In this document: piece after piece, positions 14,676-21,821 of the stretch
How the letters are laid out: the number at the start of each line of letters is the position of its first letter
Position numbering within the stretch: position 1 is the stretch's first letter
Source of the DNA: an uncultured Desulfurobacterium sp.
Lineage (GTDB): Bacteria; Aquificota; Aquificia; Desulfurobacteriales; Desulfurobacteriaceae
DNA: 27,218 bases
Assembly: GCA_913055135.1 (NCBI GenBank)
Contig: CAJXJV010000001.1
Location: 1 to 27,218, forward strand
Direction: 5' to 3'
Notes under the pieces: generated by a model
The model's input: only the letters and a program-made list of their open reading frames with translations
Databases searched by the model: none
Told to the model about the DNA's origin: nothing
Made by a program: the position numbers and the translations under genes

Positions 14676-15617
14676 ATGAAAGAAAACATTCTTTTGGCAA
14701 CAGACATTGGTTATGGAGACACTAAGTATGGCTTTCTGGAAGACGGAAAGCTTACCGTCAAAAAATTTCCTACTGCGATTGCAAGAGTTACAGGAAGAGA
14801 TAGTTTTGGAGACTACATAGAAGAAGATAATGAACTGATAGCTTATCAAGGGAAAAACTACTATGTAGGTTCTAAAGCTTTAAACTATCCAGATAGACTC
14901 ATACCTACCAGAACTCCAGATTTTAATTTAACCTACTCTCCTTTGATTCTTTACAAGATATTCAAACAGGAAGACCTCAAACCCAGGATGGTTTCTCTTT
15001 CTCTCTCAATAGGAGAATTCAAAAGGAAAAAAGAATCTATGAAGAAAATATGTTCTAAATTTTTCGTGAATGGCGAATACTTTGAACAGGAAATATTTGT
15101 ATTTCCCCAAGGAATAGGAATCTGGAAGATAGCAGGTAGCCCGCAAAATGCCATTGTAATAGACATCGGTCATAACACAGTTGACGTTCTCTCAATAAAA
15201 AATGGGACTCCGGACAGAGAGCTCTCCTTTGGCATAGACAATATGGGAACCTCAAACATAGCTACGGAAATAAGAAATTTCATTTTTCAGAAGTTTAATG
15301 AATTGATTACAGAACATGAGGCAAAAGAAATTCTCTCAACTGGTAAGTTTATGCTCTACAGAAAAGAGATACCGCTAACTGAAATGGTGGAAGACCTCAA
15401 GAAGGAGTATTCCGAGAAAGTCCTTAACTCCATTCTCCAGCATACGTCTCTTAAAGAATTTTTCAAAAGAGCTGAAAAAGTGATACTTGCTGGCGGAGGT
15501 GCTTACTTTTTCAGCAAAGAAACACAGAAGGAATATGGCATAGAGATACCTCCACGACCCGAATTTGCAAATACTGAAGGTTTCTTCCAGATCCTATCAG
15601 AGATTAGTGGAGGCTAA
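14676..15617 (+). CDS. parM: ParM-like actin-fold partition ATPase
   Basis: A 313-residue actin-superfamily protein of the ParM/StbA/archaeal-actin type, which polymerises to push plasmid copies apart. The three nucleotide-site motifs are visible: phosphate-1 LLATDIGYGDTKYG (6-19), phosphate-2 AIVIDIGHNTVDVLSI (about 159-174), and the adenosine motif KVILAGGGAYFF (about 268-279). The length fits single-domain plasmid segregation actins. AGGAGG precedes the ATG, and a repeat-rich centromere-like region lies upstream. The next gene, two bases after its stop, encodes the small adaptor, completing a type II partition operon. I am confident of the fold and role; the exact subgroup (ParM, AlpA, Alp7A-like) cannot be settled here. 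Confidence 0.88.
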   Translation: MKENILLATDIGYGDTKYGFLEDGKLTVKKFPTAIARVTGRDSFGDYIEEDNELIAYQGKNYYVGSKALNYPDRLIPTRTPDFNLTYSPLILYKIFKQEDLKPRMVSLSLSIGEFKRKKESMKKICSKFFVNGEYFEQEIFVFPQGIGIWKIAGSPQNAIVIDIGHNTVDVLSIKNGTPDRELSFGIDNMGTSNIATEIRNFIFQKFNELITEHEAKEILSTGKFMLYRKEIPLTEMVEDLKKEYSEKVLNSILQHTSLKEFFKRAEKVILAGGGAYFFSKETQKEYGIEIPPRPEFANTEGFFQILSEISGG

Positions 15618-15619
15618 TT

Positions 15620-15967
15620 ATGAAAAGAGTTTCCTACTCTATAAAACTTCATATTCCAGAATCCCTTTATGAAGTTCTCAAAAACAATGTTGAACATAGA
15701 TTGCCGAACAAAAACTTTGTATTCAATGAATTTGCTGAAGCTCTTGTTACAGCCTGTAACCACGACAAGGAAAAGATAGCACAGGTCTTAAGAGAGATAT
15801 TTCTTAAAGGTCTTAACTTTGAAGTTTCAGAGCTCAAAGTTGAAATAAAGAAAAATGAACCTTCCCGTTATCAAGATGCAAAAGAGAAGGAAACGAAGGA
15901 AAGTAATCACACGAAAGAAATCAACCCAGAAGATATTAAGAAGCTTGAAGAAAAATTCAACCTTTAG
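15620..15967 (+). CDS. parR: ParR-like partition adaptor
   Basis: A 115-residue protein directly after parM with GGAGG six bases before its ATG. The N-terminus MKRVSYSIKLHIPESLYEVLKNN has the strand-then-helix look of a ribbon-helix-helix DNA-binding domain (SIKLHIPESLYEVL), and the C-terminal third (about 80-115) is highly charged and probably flexible, ending in a short helix EDIKKLEEKFNL that could cap the actin filament, as the C-terminus of ParR does. Role from context: binds the iterons upstream of parM and links plasmid to filament, and represses the operon. Sequence identity to known ParR is not evident; the call rests on gene order and the RHH-like start. Its 3' end overlaps the convergent gene by 11 bases. 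Confidence 0.72.
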   Translation: MKRVSYSIKLHIPESLYEVLKNNVEHRLPNKNFVFNEFAEALVTACNHDKEKIAQVLREIFLKGLNFEVSELKVEIKKNEPSRYQDAKEKETKESNHTKEINPEDIKKLEEKFNL

Positions 15968-16358
15968 GAGCTCCCCTCTTGGAGCTCCTCCTCATTATTT
16001 CATTAACATCCTCTTGGGATTCTCCTATCTTCAAAAGTTCCTCGGCATTCTTCCTGACCTTTACTTCAAGATAAGATAGCAAACGGTTCACTCCTGCCTC
16101 TCCAGACTCCAAATAAGCAGCTGCTAAAGCCGATAGTGCAAGTCTCAAATATTGAGCAAGAGATAGGTCAAATCTTTCAAGGATAAATCTATCAAGCAAA
16201 ACTATTCCAGGTTTGTGCCTCGCTGAAACATTAACTATAGGAGTACCTGTAACAAGTCTATCTATAACAGCCAACTTTTCTTTCTGAGAAAGACTTCTGA
16301 ACTTTTCGATGAAGGCTTCAACGTCGTCATCGAGTTTTTTAAGCTTTTTCTTTCCCAT
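15957..16358 (-). CDS. Unknown 133-residue helical protein
   Basis: I do not recognise this protein. It starts with a lysine-rich segment (MGKKKLKKLDDD), continues with helices (VEAFIEKFRSLSQKEKLAVIDRLV), an alanine/leucine-rich helix (LALSALAAAYLESGEAG, about 80-96) and a basic end (RRSSKRGAPKG). There is no clear membrane segment. The ribosome site is poorly placed: GGAGG is 11 bases before the ATG. It is transcribed toward parR and away from the large transfer operon; two 19-base tandem repeats (16381-16418) lie just upstream of it, in the same gap as the transfer-operon promoter. A regulator acting on that gap is possible but not shown by any motif. Confidence 0.65.
   Translation of the reverse strand: MGKKKLKKLDDDVEAFIEKFRSLSQKEKLAVIDRLVTGTPIVNVSARHKPGIVLLDRFILERFDLSLAQYLRLALSALAAAYLESGEAGVNRLLSYLEVKVRKNAEELLKIGESQEDVNEIMRRSSKRGAPKG
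15966..15989. terminator. Hairpin shared by convergent gene ends
   Basis: AGGAGCTCC (15966-15974) and GGAGCTCCT (15981-15989) form a perfect 9-base stem with the loop CCTCTT. It begins in the parR stop codon and lies inside the last codons of the convergent gene. No long T-run follows on either side, so it may protect or separate the two transcripts rather than be a classical intrinsic terminator. Confidence 0.45.
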
Positions 16359-16380
16359 TAGCCTTCAAGCCTCCTATCGT

Positions 16381-16418
16381 CTTTAGATTAATTAGAATTC
16401 TTTAGATTAATTAGAATC
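16381..16418. repeat. Two tandem 19-base repeats, likely operator
   Basis: CTTTAGATTAATTAGAATT (16381-16399) is followed at once by a copy differing only in the last base (16400-16418). Each contains the palindromic core ATTAAT. They lie 23 bases upstream of the ATG of the minus-strand gene and about 75 bases upstream of the -35 of the transfer operon, a likely place for a regulator of one or both. Confidence 0.6.
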
Positions 16419-16493
16419 CAAATCTGGAAAGTCTTGAATATTGCATAAAAGAAAAGAAATCTGATAAATGCGTAAAACTAAAGCATTTAAATC

Positions 16494-16522
16494 TTGACAG
16501 TCACTATAAGCTCGCTTATTTT
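16494..16522 (+). promoter_or_regulatory. Promoter of the main transfer operon
   Basis: Consensus TTGACA (16494-16499), 17 bases, then TATTTT (16517-16522). Transcription would start near 16529, leaving a leader of about 28 bases before the first gene at 16557. No terminator with a clear T-run is seen from here to the end of traC at 25154, so this promoter probably serves the whole cluster. Confidence 0.7.
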
Positions 16523-16556
16523 AAGTGTAAATTAAACAGATATAAGTGGAAAATGA

Positions 16557-16739
16557 ATGAATCCATTTAGAACAACATTAGAAACACTAACGCACAGCTT
16601 GACAGGTGGAATAGGACTACTCGCAATGGGATTTTTAGTAATGACTACTTTTATTGGCTTTAAAGAACGACTCGTGCCTCTGGTAGTTGTAAGTCTATTA
16701 CTTGAAATTACATTAGGAGCAATGTTTTTGGTGAAATGA
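16557..16739 (+). CDS. Small two-pass membrane protein
   Basis: A 60-residue protein, first of the transfer operon, with two hydrophobic segments (about 19-36, GIGLLAMGFLVMTTFIGF, and 40-59) joined by a short basic turn (KERL). The glycine-flanked first helix and the length recall VirB2/TrbC-like pilins, but there is no signal peptide and the pilin of this system is more clearly the traA gene downstream. The ribosome site is weak (AAGTGGA before ATG 16557); another ATG four bases earlier leads straight to a stop. It overlaps the OmpA-domain gene by ATGA. Possible roles are a pilin chaperone or an inner-membrane accessory; no homology settles this. Confidence 0.62.
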   Translation: MNPFRTTLETLTHSLTGGIGLLAMGFLVMTTFIGFKERLVPLVVVSLLLEITLGAMFLVK

Positions 16740-17263
16740 TGATTGATACCACAGCTGTTCAACCTTACGAAATCTATGGAATAGCTGTAGAAAGAATTAC
16801 CCACAACTATGCTTATCAGACATGTCTGGATTGCAAAAAACCTTCTCTTCCTGTAAAAGACAGAGAGTTACCACATCCAAGTAAAATTGAATGCAAACCT
16901 GTTAAATTTACTATAACTGACCACATCACTGTTTTTTTCGATACAAACAGCTCAGAGCTCCACAGGGAAGAAAAAGAAAAAATAATGAAACTTTTGGAAT
17001 CTTTTCATCCAGAAGAAATAGAGGTAATAGGTTATACCGATAGACATGGAAGCAAAGAATATAACAATCAACTTGCACTGAGAAGAGCAAAAGCAGTAGC
17101 AAAAGTAATTAAAGAACTAACAAATGCAAAAGTAAAAATTAAAGGCTTTGGAAAATGTTGTTATCAGTCATACAAAGACTGTTACAACAGAAGAGTAAAA
17201 GTAATAGTCAAAAAAAACATCCTTTATAAACCAAATCTGGAGGTGCACTGTGAAGCTGAGTAA
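16736..17263 (+). CDS. OmpA/MotB-domain peptidoglycan-binding protein
   Basis: A 175-residue protein whose residues about 60-160 are an OmpA C-terminal-type domain, which binds peptidoglycan: ITVFFDTNSSELHREEKEKI, then EVIGYTDRHGSKEYNNQLAL with RRAKAVAKVI following, and a final NRRVKVIVKK. The usual TDxxGxxxYNxxLSxRRA pattern is well kept. The N-terminal 60 residues include a CLDC pair but no obvious signal peptide or membrane helix, so export is unexplained; alternatively a later start or a partner protein anchors it. More cysteines lie at KCCYQSYKDC near 142-151. Its place between a small membrane protein and the pilin suggests it ties the mating channel to the cell wall. It overlaps the pilin gene by 14 bases. 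Confidence 0.85.
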   Translation: MMIDTTAVQPYEIYGIAVERITHNYAYQTCLDCKKPSLPVKDRELPHPSKIECKPVKFTITDHITVFFDTNSSELHREEKEKIMKLLESFHPEEIEVIGYTDRHGSKEYNNQLALRRAKAVAKVIKELTNAKVKIKGFGKCCYQSYKDCYNRRVKVIVKKNILYKPNLEVHCEAE

Positions 17264-17558
17264 AGCAGATGTAGTAGTAGCAGCCTTGATTATTGCTGTG
17301 TGTGCTGTTAGTCCAGCATTCGCCGCAACGGATCCATGGTCTAACTTCTTCACCCTAATGAAAGATTGGATCACTGGAAACCTGGGTAAATTTCTGGCTT
17401 TACTCTCAGTGTCCATTGGTGCTGGAATAACACTGGTAACGCACAGGTTCCAGCCCCTCGCTTGGTCAGTCATTATTGCAGTCGTCCTGGGTGGAGCTGT
17501 AGGACTGGCTAAGCTCTTCTTTAGTGCCGGGGGAGACGCATTCGGAACAAGCTGGTAA
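17250..17558 (+). CDS. traA: TraA-like conjugative pilin
   Basis: A 102-residue pilin precursor. The start is GTG at 17250 with GGAGG six bases upstream. A signal peptide ends AVSPAFA near residue 25; the mature part ATDPWSNFFTLMKDWITGNL begins a two-helix protein with hydrophobic segments at about 45-63 and 70-92 joined by a short polar turn (THRFQP), the usual shape of F-type and VirB2-type pilins. The order pilin, traL, traE, traK, traB, then traV and traC is that of F-type systems. A GC-rich hairpin lies just after the stop and may raise pilin expression over the genes downstream. Confidence 0.82.
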   Translation: MKLSKADVVVAALIIAVCAVSPAFAATDPWSNFFTLMKDWITGNLGKFLALLSVSIGAGITLVTHRFQPLAWSVIIAVVLGGAVGLAKLFFSAGGDAFGTSW

Positions 17559-17572
17559 GTTGATAAAAAACA

Positions 17573-17590
17573 AGGGGGCTCTCGCCCCCT
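17573..17590 (+). terminator. GC-rich hairpin after the pilin gene
   Basis: AGGGGGC-TCTC-GCCCCCT forms a perfect 7-base stem with a 4-base loop, 14 bases after the traA stop. No T-run follows (the next bases are ACAAATAAGG), so it is more likely a 3' stabiliser or partial attenuator between pilin and traL than a full terminator, since the genes downstream have no promoter of their own that I can see. Confidence 0.55.
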
Positions 17591-17608
17591 ACAAATAAGG
17601 AATGCCAG

Positions 17609-17896
17609 ATGAAAGATAGAAAAAACTACCCAATCCCTAAGTATTTAGATGATACCCCAGAAGTAATAATTTTTCCAGTCGATGAGTTTCTTGTCTTTAC
17701 ATTTTTGTTTCTCCTGACCTATTTCATAAACATTCCCATGTTCGTTTGCCCGCTAATTGCACTACTGACCGCTTTTCTTTACCACAAAGCAAAGGAAGGA
17801 AAACCAAAGAACTATCACATGTTAATCCTTTACCAATTAGGTCTAATCAAACCTGAAGGAATACCAAGCTCAGTAGTAAAGGAGTTTCAAGAATGA
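17609..17896 (+). CDS. traL: TraL-like conjugation membrane protein
   Basis: A 95-residue TraL-family protein, a small inner-membrane component of F-type pilus assembly. The family start is clear: a PIPKYLDDTPEVIIFPVDEF segment near residues 8-27, then two hydrophobic segments (about 28-42 and 44-58), and a short cytoplasmic end that includes KAKEGKPKNYHMLILYQLGL. The position between traA and traE is the standard one. AAGGA lies seven bases before the ATG. It overlaps the following RHH gene by ATGA, so the two are translationally coupled. Confidence 0.9.
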   Translation: MKDRKNYPIPKYLDDTPEVIIFPVDEFLVFTFLFLLTYFINIPMFVCPLIALLTAFLYHKAKEGKPKNYHMLILYQLGLIKPEGIPSSVVKEFQE

Positions 17897-18057
17897 AAAG
17901 GGAAAAAGTAAACATAAGCTTTCAGGCGGATAAAGACTTAGTTGAAAAAGCTAGAAGAATTCTGAGAGAACGAGAACTTTCTCTCGCAGGCTTCATAAGA
18001 CTAAAACTGAAAGAATTAATAAACCAAGAGGAAGAGAATGGGAAGCAAATACATTGA
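17893..18057 (+). CDS. 54-residue ribbon-helix-helix protein inside the transfer operon
   Basis: A short gene that links traL to traE: its ATG overlaps the traL stop (ATGA) and its 3' end overlaps traE by 20 bases. The protein begins KREKVNISFQADKDLVEKAR and continues RILRERELSLAGFIRLKLKE, the strand-helix-turn-helix pattern of RHH regulators (compare DinJ/RelB-type antitoxins and Arc). The middle turn RELSLAGFI is typical of this fold. No toxin gene follows; the next gene is traE. It could be a transfer-operon repressor placed within its own operon, or a relaxosome DNA-binding protein. The overlaps on both sides argue strongly that it is real. Confidence 0.75.
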   Translation: MKREKVNISFQADKDLVEKARRILRERELSLAGFIRLKLKELINQEEENGKQIH

Positions 18058-18577
18058 GCTTTGGGAAAATCTAAAGGAAAAAAATAGAACTTTAGTAATC
18101 GTAATCGTTCTTTTAATAAGTGTTATTTTCATTCTCCTGCAAGGGATTATTTACTTAGCAACACATAAAAGGATTACTTTATATGTTCCAGGAGCTCCAT
18201 ACGCCATTTCCGTTCCAGGTTACGAATTTGCAATCTGGTGGGCAAGATATTTCGTGTCATTACTTGCAAATTTCAATTACGAAACAATAGATGGGAACCT
18301 TGCCGTCCTCAACGAAGTAATAGACCCTGAGCTCAAAAAGGAACTCTTGAAACAGGCAGCAAAAATAAAGAAAAACCGCATCTCACAAGCTTTCTACATA
18401 ATAGAAGGTAGTTGGGAAGTAAACAGGAAAGAAAAAATCGTTAGTGTTAAAGGGATAAAAAAGGTCTGGATAGGAGATAAGCTGGTAGAAGAATCAAAGA
18501 AAAAGCTTGTTCTTAAGCTCAGATTCGAAGGTGGACGGTTTATCCTGGAGGAATGGAGATATGAAGATACCATATAA
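18038..18577 (+). CDS. traE: TraE-like conjugation protein
   Basis: A 179-residue TraE-family protein, a VirB8-like inner-membrane scaffold of the F-type channel. One N-terminal membrane helix (about 19-43, LVIVIVLLISVIFILLQGII) is followed by a periplasmic domain with the family features YAIWWARY-like sequence (EFAIWWARYFVSLLANFNYE, about 63-82) and a C-terminal beta-strand region (YIIEGSWEVNRKEKIVSVKG, then VWIGDKLVEESKKKLVLKLRF). The ribosome site GAGG lies inside the preceding RHH gene. Its end overlaps the start of traK by 17 bases. Confident by family pattern and order. Confidence 0.9.
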   Translation: MGSKYIELWENLKEKNRTLVIVIVLLISVIFILLQGIIYLATHKRITLYVPGAPYAISVPGYEFAIWWARYFVSLLANFNYETIDGNLAVLNEVIDPELKKELLKQAAKIKKNRISQAFYIIEGSWEVNRKEKIVSVKGIKKVWIGDKLVEESKKKLVLKLRFEGGRFILEEWRYEDTI

Positions 18578-19334
18578 AGAACTTTTCTTAGCAATATGGG
18601 TAGGCTTAGGTTCTGCCTATGCAAATAGTATAGTGGAATATTCCGGGGAACCGGTTATCCTAACGGTTTCAGACAAGGTTGCTAATGTGATTAACTTCCC
18701 TGAACCAGTAAAAGAAGTATTTTCTTCTTCAAAAGACCTAAAAGTAAACTTTGCCCAAGGAAATACAAAATTAGTAGTTTCTGTTCCAGATAAACCTGTC
18801 GATTTAATTGTTTTCACTAAAAGTGGGAAACTATACACCCTAAACCTTGATCCTGCCCCTCTCCCAAGTCAGGTAATTACAATTGTTCCCAACAAAAAGG
18901 AAGTCCAAAAGAAAGAAGCCAAACTTTTTGAAGAGAAAAACGATTATGAAAGTCTGATAGCAGAACTTATTAAAGCAGTAGCTAACGATTCTCCACCGCA
19001 AGGATATGACGTTCAACCTTTCGAGAAGACCCTTGATACACCTGACATCATTTTCACTTGCGAAGCAAAATACACAGGCTGGGAATATGCCGTTTACAAA
19101 TGTGTAATGCTCAACAAAAGCAATAAAAAGCTATGGCTTAGGGAAACTTCCCCTTTAATGAAAAGAGTCTTACCAGAGATCACATCTCAACCATGGAAAT
19201 CTATAAGAGCAATCTCGTTTGAAAGAGACATTCTCTTTCCAAAAGGTAAAGGAGCTTGGTACTCAAAACTTTATGTAGTAACAGAAAACCCTGAAAGCAC
19301 ATTAAGTGCTATCTACGACAGAATAAAGAGGTAA
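18561..19334 (+). CDS. traK: TraK-like secretin-type conjugation protein
   Basis: A 257-residue exported protein of the TraK family, which resembles VirB9/secretin proteins and joins TraV and TraB in the outer-membrane core complex. I place the start at ATG 18561, since upstream in-frame codons lie inside traE; the chosen start gives a signal peptide (KIPYKELFLAIWVGLGSAYA) directly before NSIVEYSGEPV. Typical features are short beta-strand repeats: PVILTVSDKVANVINFPEP near 28-46, LKVNFAQGNTKLVVSVPDKP near 57-76, and VDLIVFTKSGKLYTLNL near 77-93. A region of charged residues follows (about 108-135), then a C-terminal TraB-interacting domain. TraB follows after two bases. Confidence 0.88.
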   Translation: MKIPYKELFLAIWVGLGSAYANSIVEYSGEPVILTVSDKVANVINFPEPVKEVFSSSKDLKVNFAQGNTKLVVSVPDKPVDLIVFTKSGKLYTLNLDPAPLPSQVITIVPNKKEVQKKEAKLFEEKNDYESLIAELIKAVANDSPPQGYDVQPFEKTLDTPDIIFTCEAKYTGWEYAVYKCVMLNKSNKKLWLRETSPLMKRVLPEITSQPWKSIRAISFERDILFPKGKGAWYSKLYVVTENPESTLSAIYDRIKR

Positions 19335-19336
19335 GA

Positions 19337-20590
19337 ATGGCTAAGGAACCTCAAACACTTGAAGAACTTGAAAAGAAGAAGAAAACAAGGGTCATCTCTG
19401 CTCTGATAATGATCCTCGGAATTGGCGTATTCGGAAGTCTCGCCTTTTCTATATACGACATGATAAGAATTGCCAAACAAATGTCCAAAAAAGAATCAAC
19501 AAAACCCAGAATTATCAGCAAAAAAGAAGTAGAAAAAGGCTGGAAGGATATAACAGAAGAACGACTTTCTGACCTTGAAGATAATCAAAGAAAAGTAAGA
19601 GACATACTTCAAAAACTTCAAAAGAATCAAGAAGAATTGTTTAAAAAGTTCCAGGAGATTGAAATTAAATTAGGAGAAATTAACTCAAAAACAAGGAGCT
19701 CCACGGTACAACCTTCCCACATTCACAAAGCTCAAAACAAAAAGCTTCCAAAAGAAAGTTTGAAAGAACTTGCACCTCCACCAAAAACTTATATAAACTC
19801 ACATAAAACTTTCGAGGAAAAGCTTCAACAGAAAGCTCCAGAAGAGAAAAAAGAACCAGAGCTCATAAAATTCACTCCAACTGAAACAAGCCAAGTTCAA
19901 GAACAAGAGAACGAACAAAAAAAACTGAAACTTAAAATCCCAGTCGGATTCGTAAGAGGAATAACACTCACAGGACTTGACGCTCCAACATTTCAGTGGG
20001 GAATGCAGAATCCACATCCGATTCTTATTTCCCTTGAAGATAGAGAAATTCTTGCCAACAATAGAAAACTTAACCTAAAAGCATGTTTCATTCTTGGTTC
20101 TGGATTCGGCGAAGTAAGCTCCGAAAGAGCATACATAAGACTCGTAAAGATTTCTTGCATAGGAAAAGATAACGGTCTATACGAAGGAAAAGTAAAAGGC
20201 TGGCTCATAGATGACGATGGAAAAGTGGGGTTAAAAGGTAGGCTTGTAACAAAACAAGGAGCCTACCTTTCCAAAGCTCTTATAGCTGGGTTCCTGAGCG
20301 GTATTTCCAAAATTCTACAAGCGGGTGCTACAACAGTTTCAGTTTCTCCTCTCGGAACTACATCAACCATCAGCCCATCCAAAGCTACCAAGATAGGAAT
20401 ATTCGCTGGAACCGGGAATGCAATGGATAGACTTGCAAGGTTCTACGAAAAAATGGCAGAACAGATATTTCCTGTTATAGAGATAACTCCAGGAAGAAGG
20501 GTTGTCGTCTTACTTGAAGGGGGAGATGAAATATCAAAGGGAAATGAAATAACACTCGATCCAATTGGAATACTTGGAGGTTTAAAGTGA
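19337..20590 (+). CDS. traB: TraB-like (VirB10/TrbI family) conjugation protein
   Basis: A 417-residue TraB protein, the envelope-spanning scaffold that links the inner-membrane complex with the outer-membrane core. One membrane helix lies at about 17-40 after a charged cytoplasmic start; a coiled coil (about 72-115) and a proline- and glutamate-rich linker (about 125-195) follow, as in F TraB. The C-terminal domain (about 200-415) begins with IPVGFVRGITLTGLDAPTF, and includes KACFILGSGFGEVSSERAYI and VVVLLEGGDEISKG, typical of the VirB10-type beta-barrel fold. AGAGG precedes the ATG. The TGA overlaps the GTG start of dsbC (GTGA). Confidence 0.92.
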   Translation: MAKEPQTLEELEKKKKTRVISALIMILGIGVFGSLAFSIYDMIRIAKQMSKKESTKPRIISKKEVEKGWKDITEERLSDLEDNQRKVRDILQKLQKNQEELFKKFQEIEIKLGEINSKTRSSTVQPSHIHKAQNKKLPKESLKELAPPPKTYINSHKTFEEKLQQKAPEEKKEPELIKFTPTETSQVQEQENEQKKLKLKIPVGFVRGITLTGLDAPTFQWGMQNPHPILISLEDREILANNRKLNLKACFILGSGFGEVSSERAYIRLVKISCIGKDNGLYEGKVKGWLIDDDGKVGLKGRLVTKQGAYLSKALIAGFLSGISKILQAGATTVSVSPLGTTSTISPSKATKIGIFAGTGNAMDRLARFYEKMAEQIFPVIEITPGRRVVVLLEGGDEISKGNEITLDPIGILGGLK

Positions 20591-21300
20591 AAAGAAAATT
20601 ACTACTACTTTTAACCATAGGATTCATAAATACCGCATCGGCTACAACGCCGAAAGAAATAATGAATAATCATCTAATACAAAAGGCTGGAAAGGTAGAA
20701 AGTGTCAGGAATCTTGGAAATTTATACGAAGTTGTAATTAATCGTTCCTATCATAAACAGATTCTTTACGTCACGAGAGATGGAAAATACATAATAGCAG
20801 GTGCTCTATTCGATAGCAAAACAGGCAAAAACATAACTGCCCAAAGAGAGAAAGAGATAAACAGGATAAATTTAGCTGAGCTTCCCCTTCAAGATGCAGT
20901 TCATATCAAATTCGGAAAAGGCGGCAGAAAATTGATAGCTATAATAGATCCTGAATGTCCATTTTGCCGCCGTTCTTTCTCATATCTCAAAAATAAAAAC
21001 GTTGATTTGTATGTTTTTTTCATGCCTCTATCATTTCACAAAAATGCACTTAACTGGAGCAAAAAGATTTTATGCTCAGAAAATCCTTCAAAAACTTTGC
21101 TGAAACTTGAGGAAAAAGGAGAAATTCCTACATGCAAAAAAAACAAAGAAAAGGAAGCCGAGAACCTATTAAAAAAACACATCCTAACAGCTCAGCTAAT
21201 AGGTGCAAGGGCAACTCCAACATTCGTAACTTCCGATGGCATCAAGATAGAGGGATTAAATAGAAAAGAACTTGATTCTTATCTGAAGGAGAAGAAATGA
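20587..21300 (+). CDS. dsbC: DsbC-like periplasmic disulfide isomerase
   Basis: A 237-residue exported thioredoxin-fold protein like the DsbC/TrbB proteins found in F-type transfer operons, where they isomerise disulfides in transfer proteins such as TraV, TraH or TraF. The start is GTG (20587) behind GGAGG; residues 1-19 are a signal peptide ending NTASA. An N-terminal dimerisation-like region (about 22-100) precedes the active site IIDPECPFCRRSF, with C-P-F-C near 124-127, and a cis-proline motif ARATPTFV near 212-219. Two further cysteines (ILCSEN, PTCKKN) lie between, as in DsbC. It overlaps both traB (GTGA) and traV (ATGA). Confidence 0.9.
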   Translation: MKRKLLLLLTIGFINTASATTPKEIMNNHLIQKAGKVESVRNLGNLYEVVINRSYHKQILYVTRDGKYIIAGALFDSKTGKNITAQREKEINRINLAELPLQDAVHIKFGKGGRKLIAIIDPECPFCRRSFSYLKNKNVDLYVFFMPLSFHKNALNWSKKILCSENPSKTLLKLEEKGEIPTCKKNKEKEAENLLKKHILTAQLIGARATPTFVTSDGIKIEGLNRKELDSYLKEKK

Positions 21301-21821
21301 AAGGAAAGTTCTTAGCCATGTCCTTAGTACTAATTACATCTTCATCCTGTGCAAGCCTAACGGTAGGACATGAACATTTCAGGTGCGAAGGAACCGATAA
21401 AGGCGGTATTTGTGCTCCAACTCATTATGTCTATCAACATAGAAAAGAACTCATGAAAGAACAAAAGCCAGAAACCTCCGGACAGAAAACAGCGAACAAT
21501 CTCTATCAAGAATATAAAAAGCTTGAACTAAAGGATTTCACACTCTATAGACCTGCTGGAATTCCTCAGAAACCTGTTAGACTCGAAGAACAAATACAGA
21601 GAGTATATATCTTTCCTTATCAAACTAAAGACGGTAATCTAATAGAGGGACATTACATTTATACCGTAGTCAAGCCTGCGAGATGGCTTTACTTCACGGA
21701 AGCCCCACTGATTCAGGTTCAACAAGTTAAGTCTCCAAGACCAGAAAAACCTCTCAAACCTTCCAAATATGACAGAATCATAAGGAGCTATCTCCATGAA
21801 AAAGCTACTAAGCATAAGTAG
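21297..21821 (+). CDS. traV: TraV-like conjugation lipoprotein
   Basis: A 174-residue TraV-family protein, the outer-membrane lipoprotein that anchors the core complex. The N-terminus MKGKFLAMSLVLITSSSCAS is a signal with a cysteine at residue 18; the lipobox (TSSSC) is weaker than consensus because the -3 position is Ser rather than Leu. The family cysteine region follows: HFRCEGTDKGGICAPTHYVY (about 27-46), like FxCxxxxxxxCxxxxxA in F TraV. The middle carries Pro/Lys-rich linkers and a C-terminal basic tail. AAGGAG lies five bases before the ATG. It overlaps the following gene by 26 bases. Good match in order and motif. Confidence 0.85.
   Translation: MKGKFLAMSLVLITSSSCASLTVGHEHFRCEGTDKGGICAPTHYVYQHRKELMKEQKPETSGQKTANNLYQEYKKLELKDFTLYRPAGIPQKPVRLEEQIQRVYIFPYQTKDGNLIEGHYIYTVVKPARWLYFTEAPLIQVQQVKSPRPEKPLKPSKYDRIIRSYLHEKATKHK

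Noticed and set aside
14559..14849. Minus-strand open frame of 96 codons
   Set aside because: It overlaps the parM promoter, iterons and the 5' end of parM, and has no ribosome site or family features.
18507..18560. Upstream in-frame start for traK
   Set aside because: It would place extra residues before a clear signal peptide and lies within traE.
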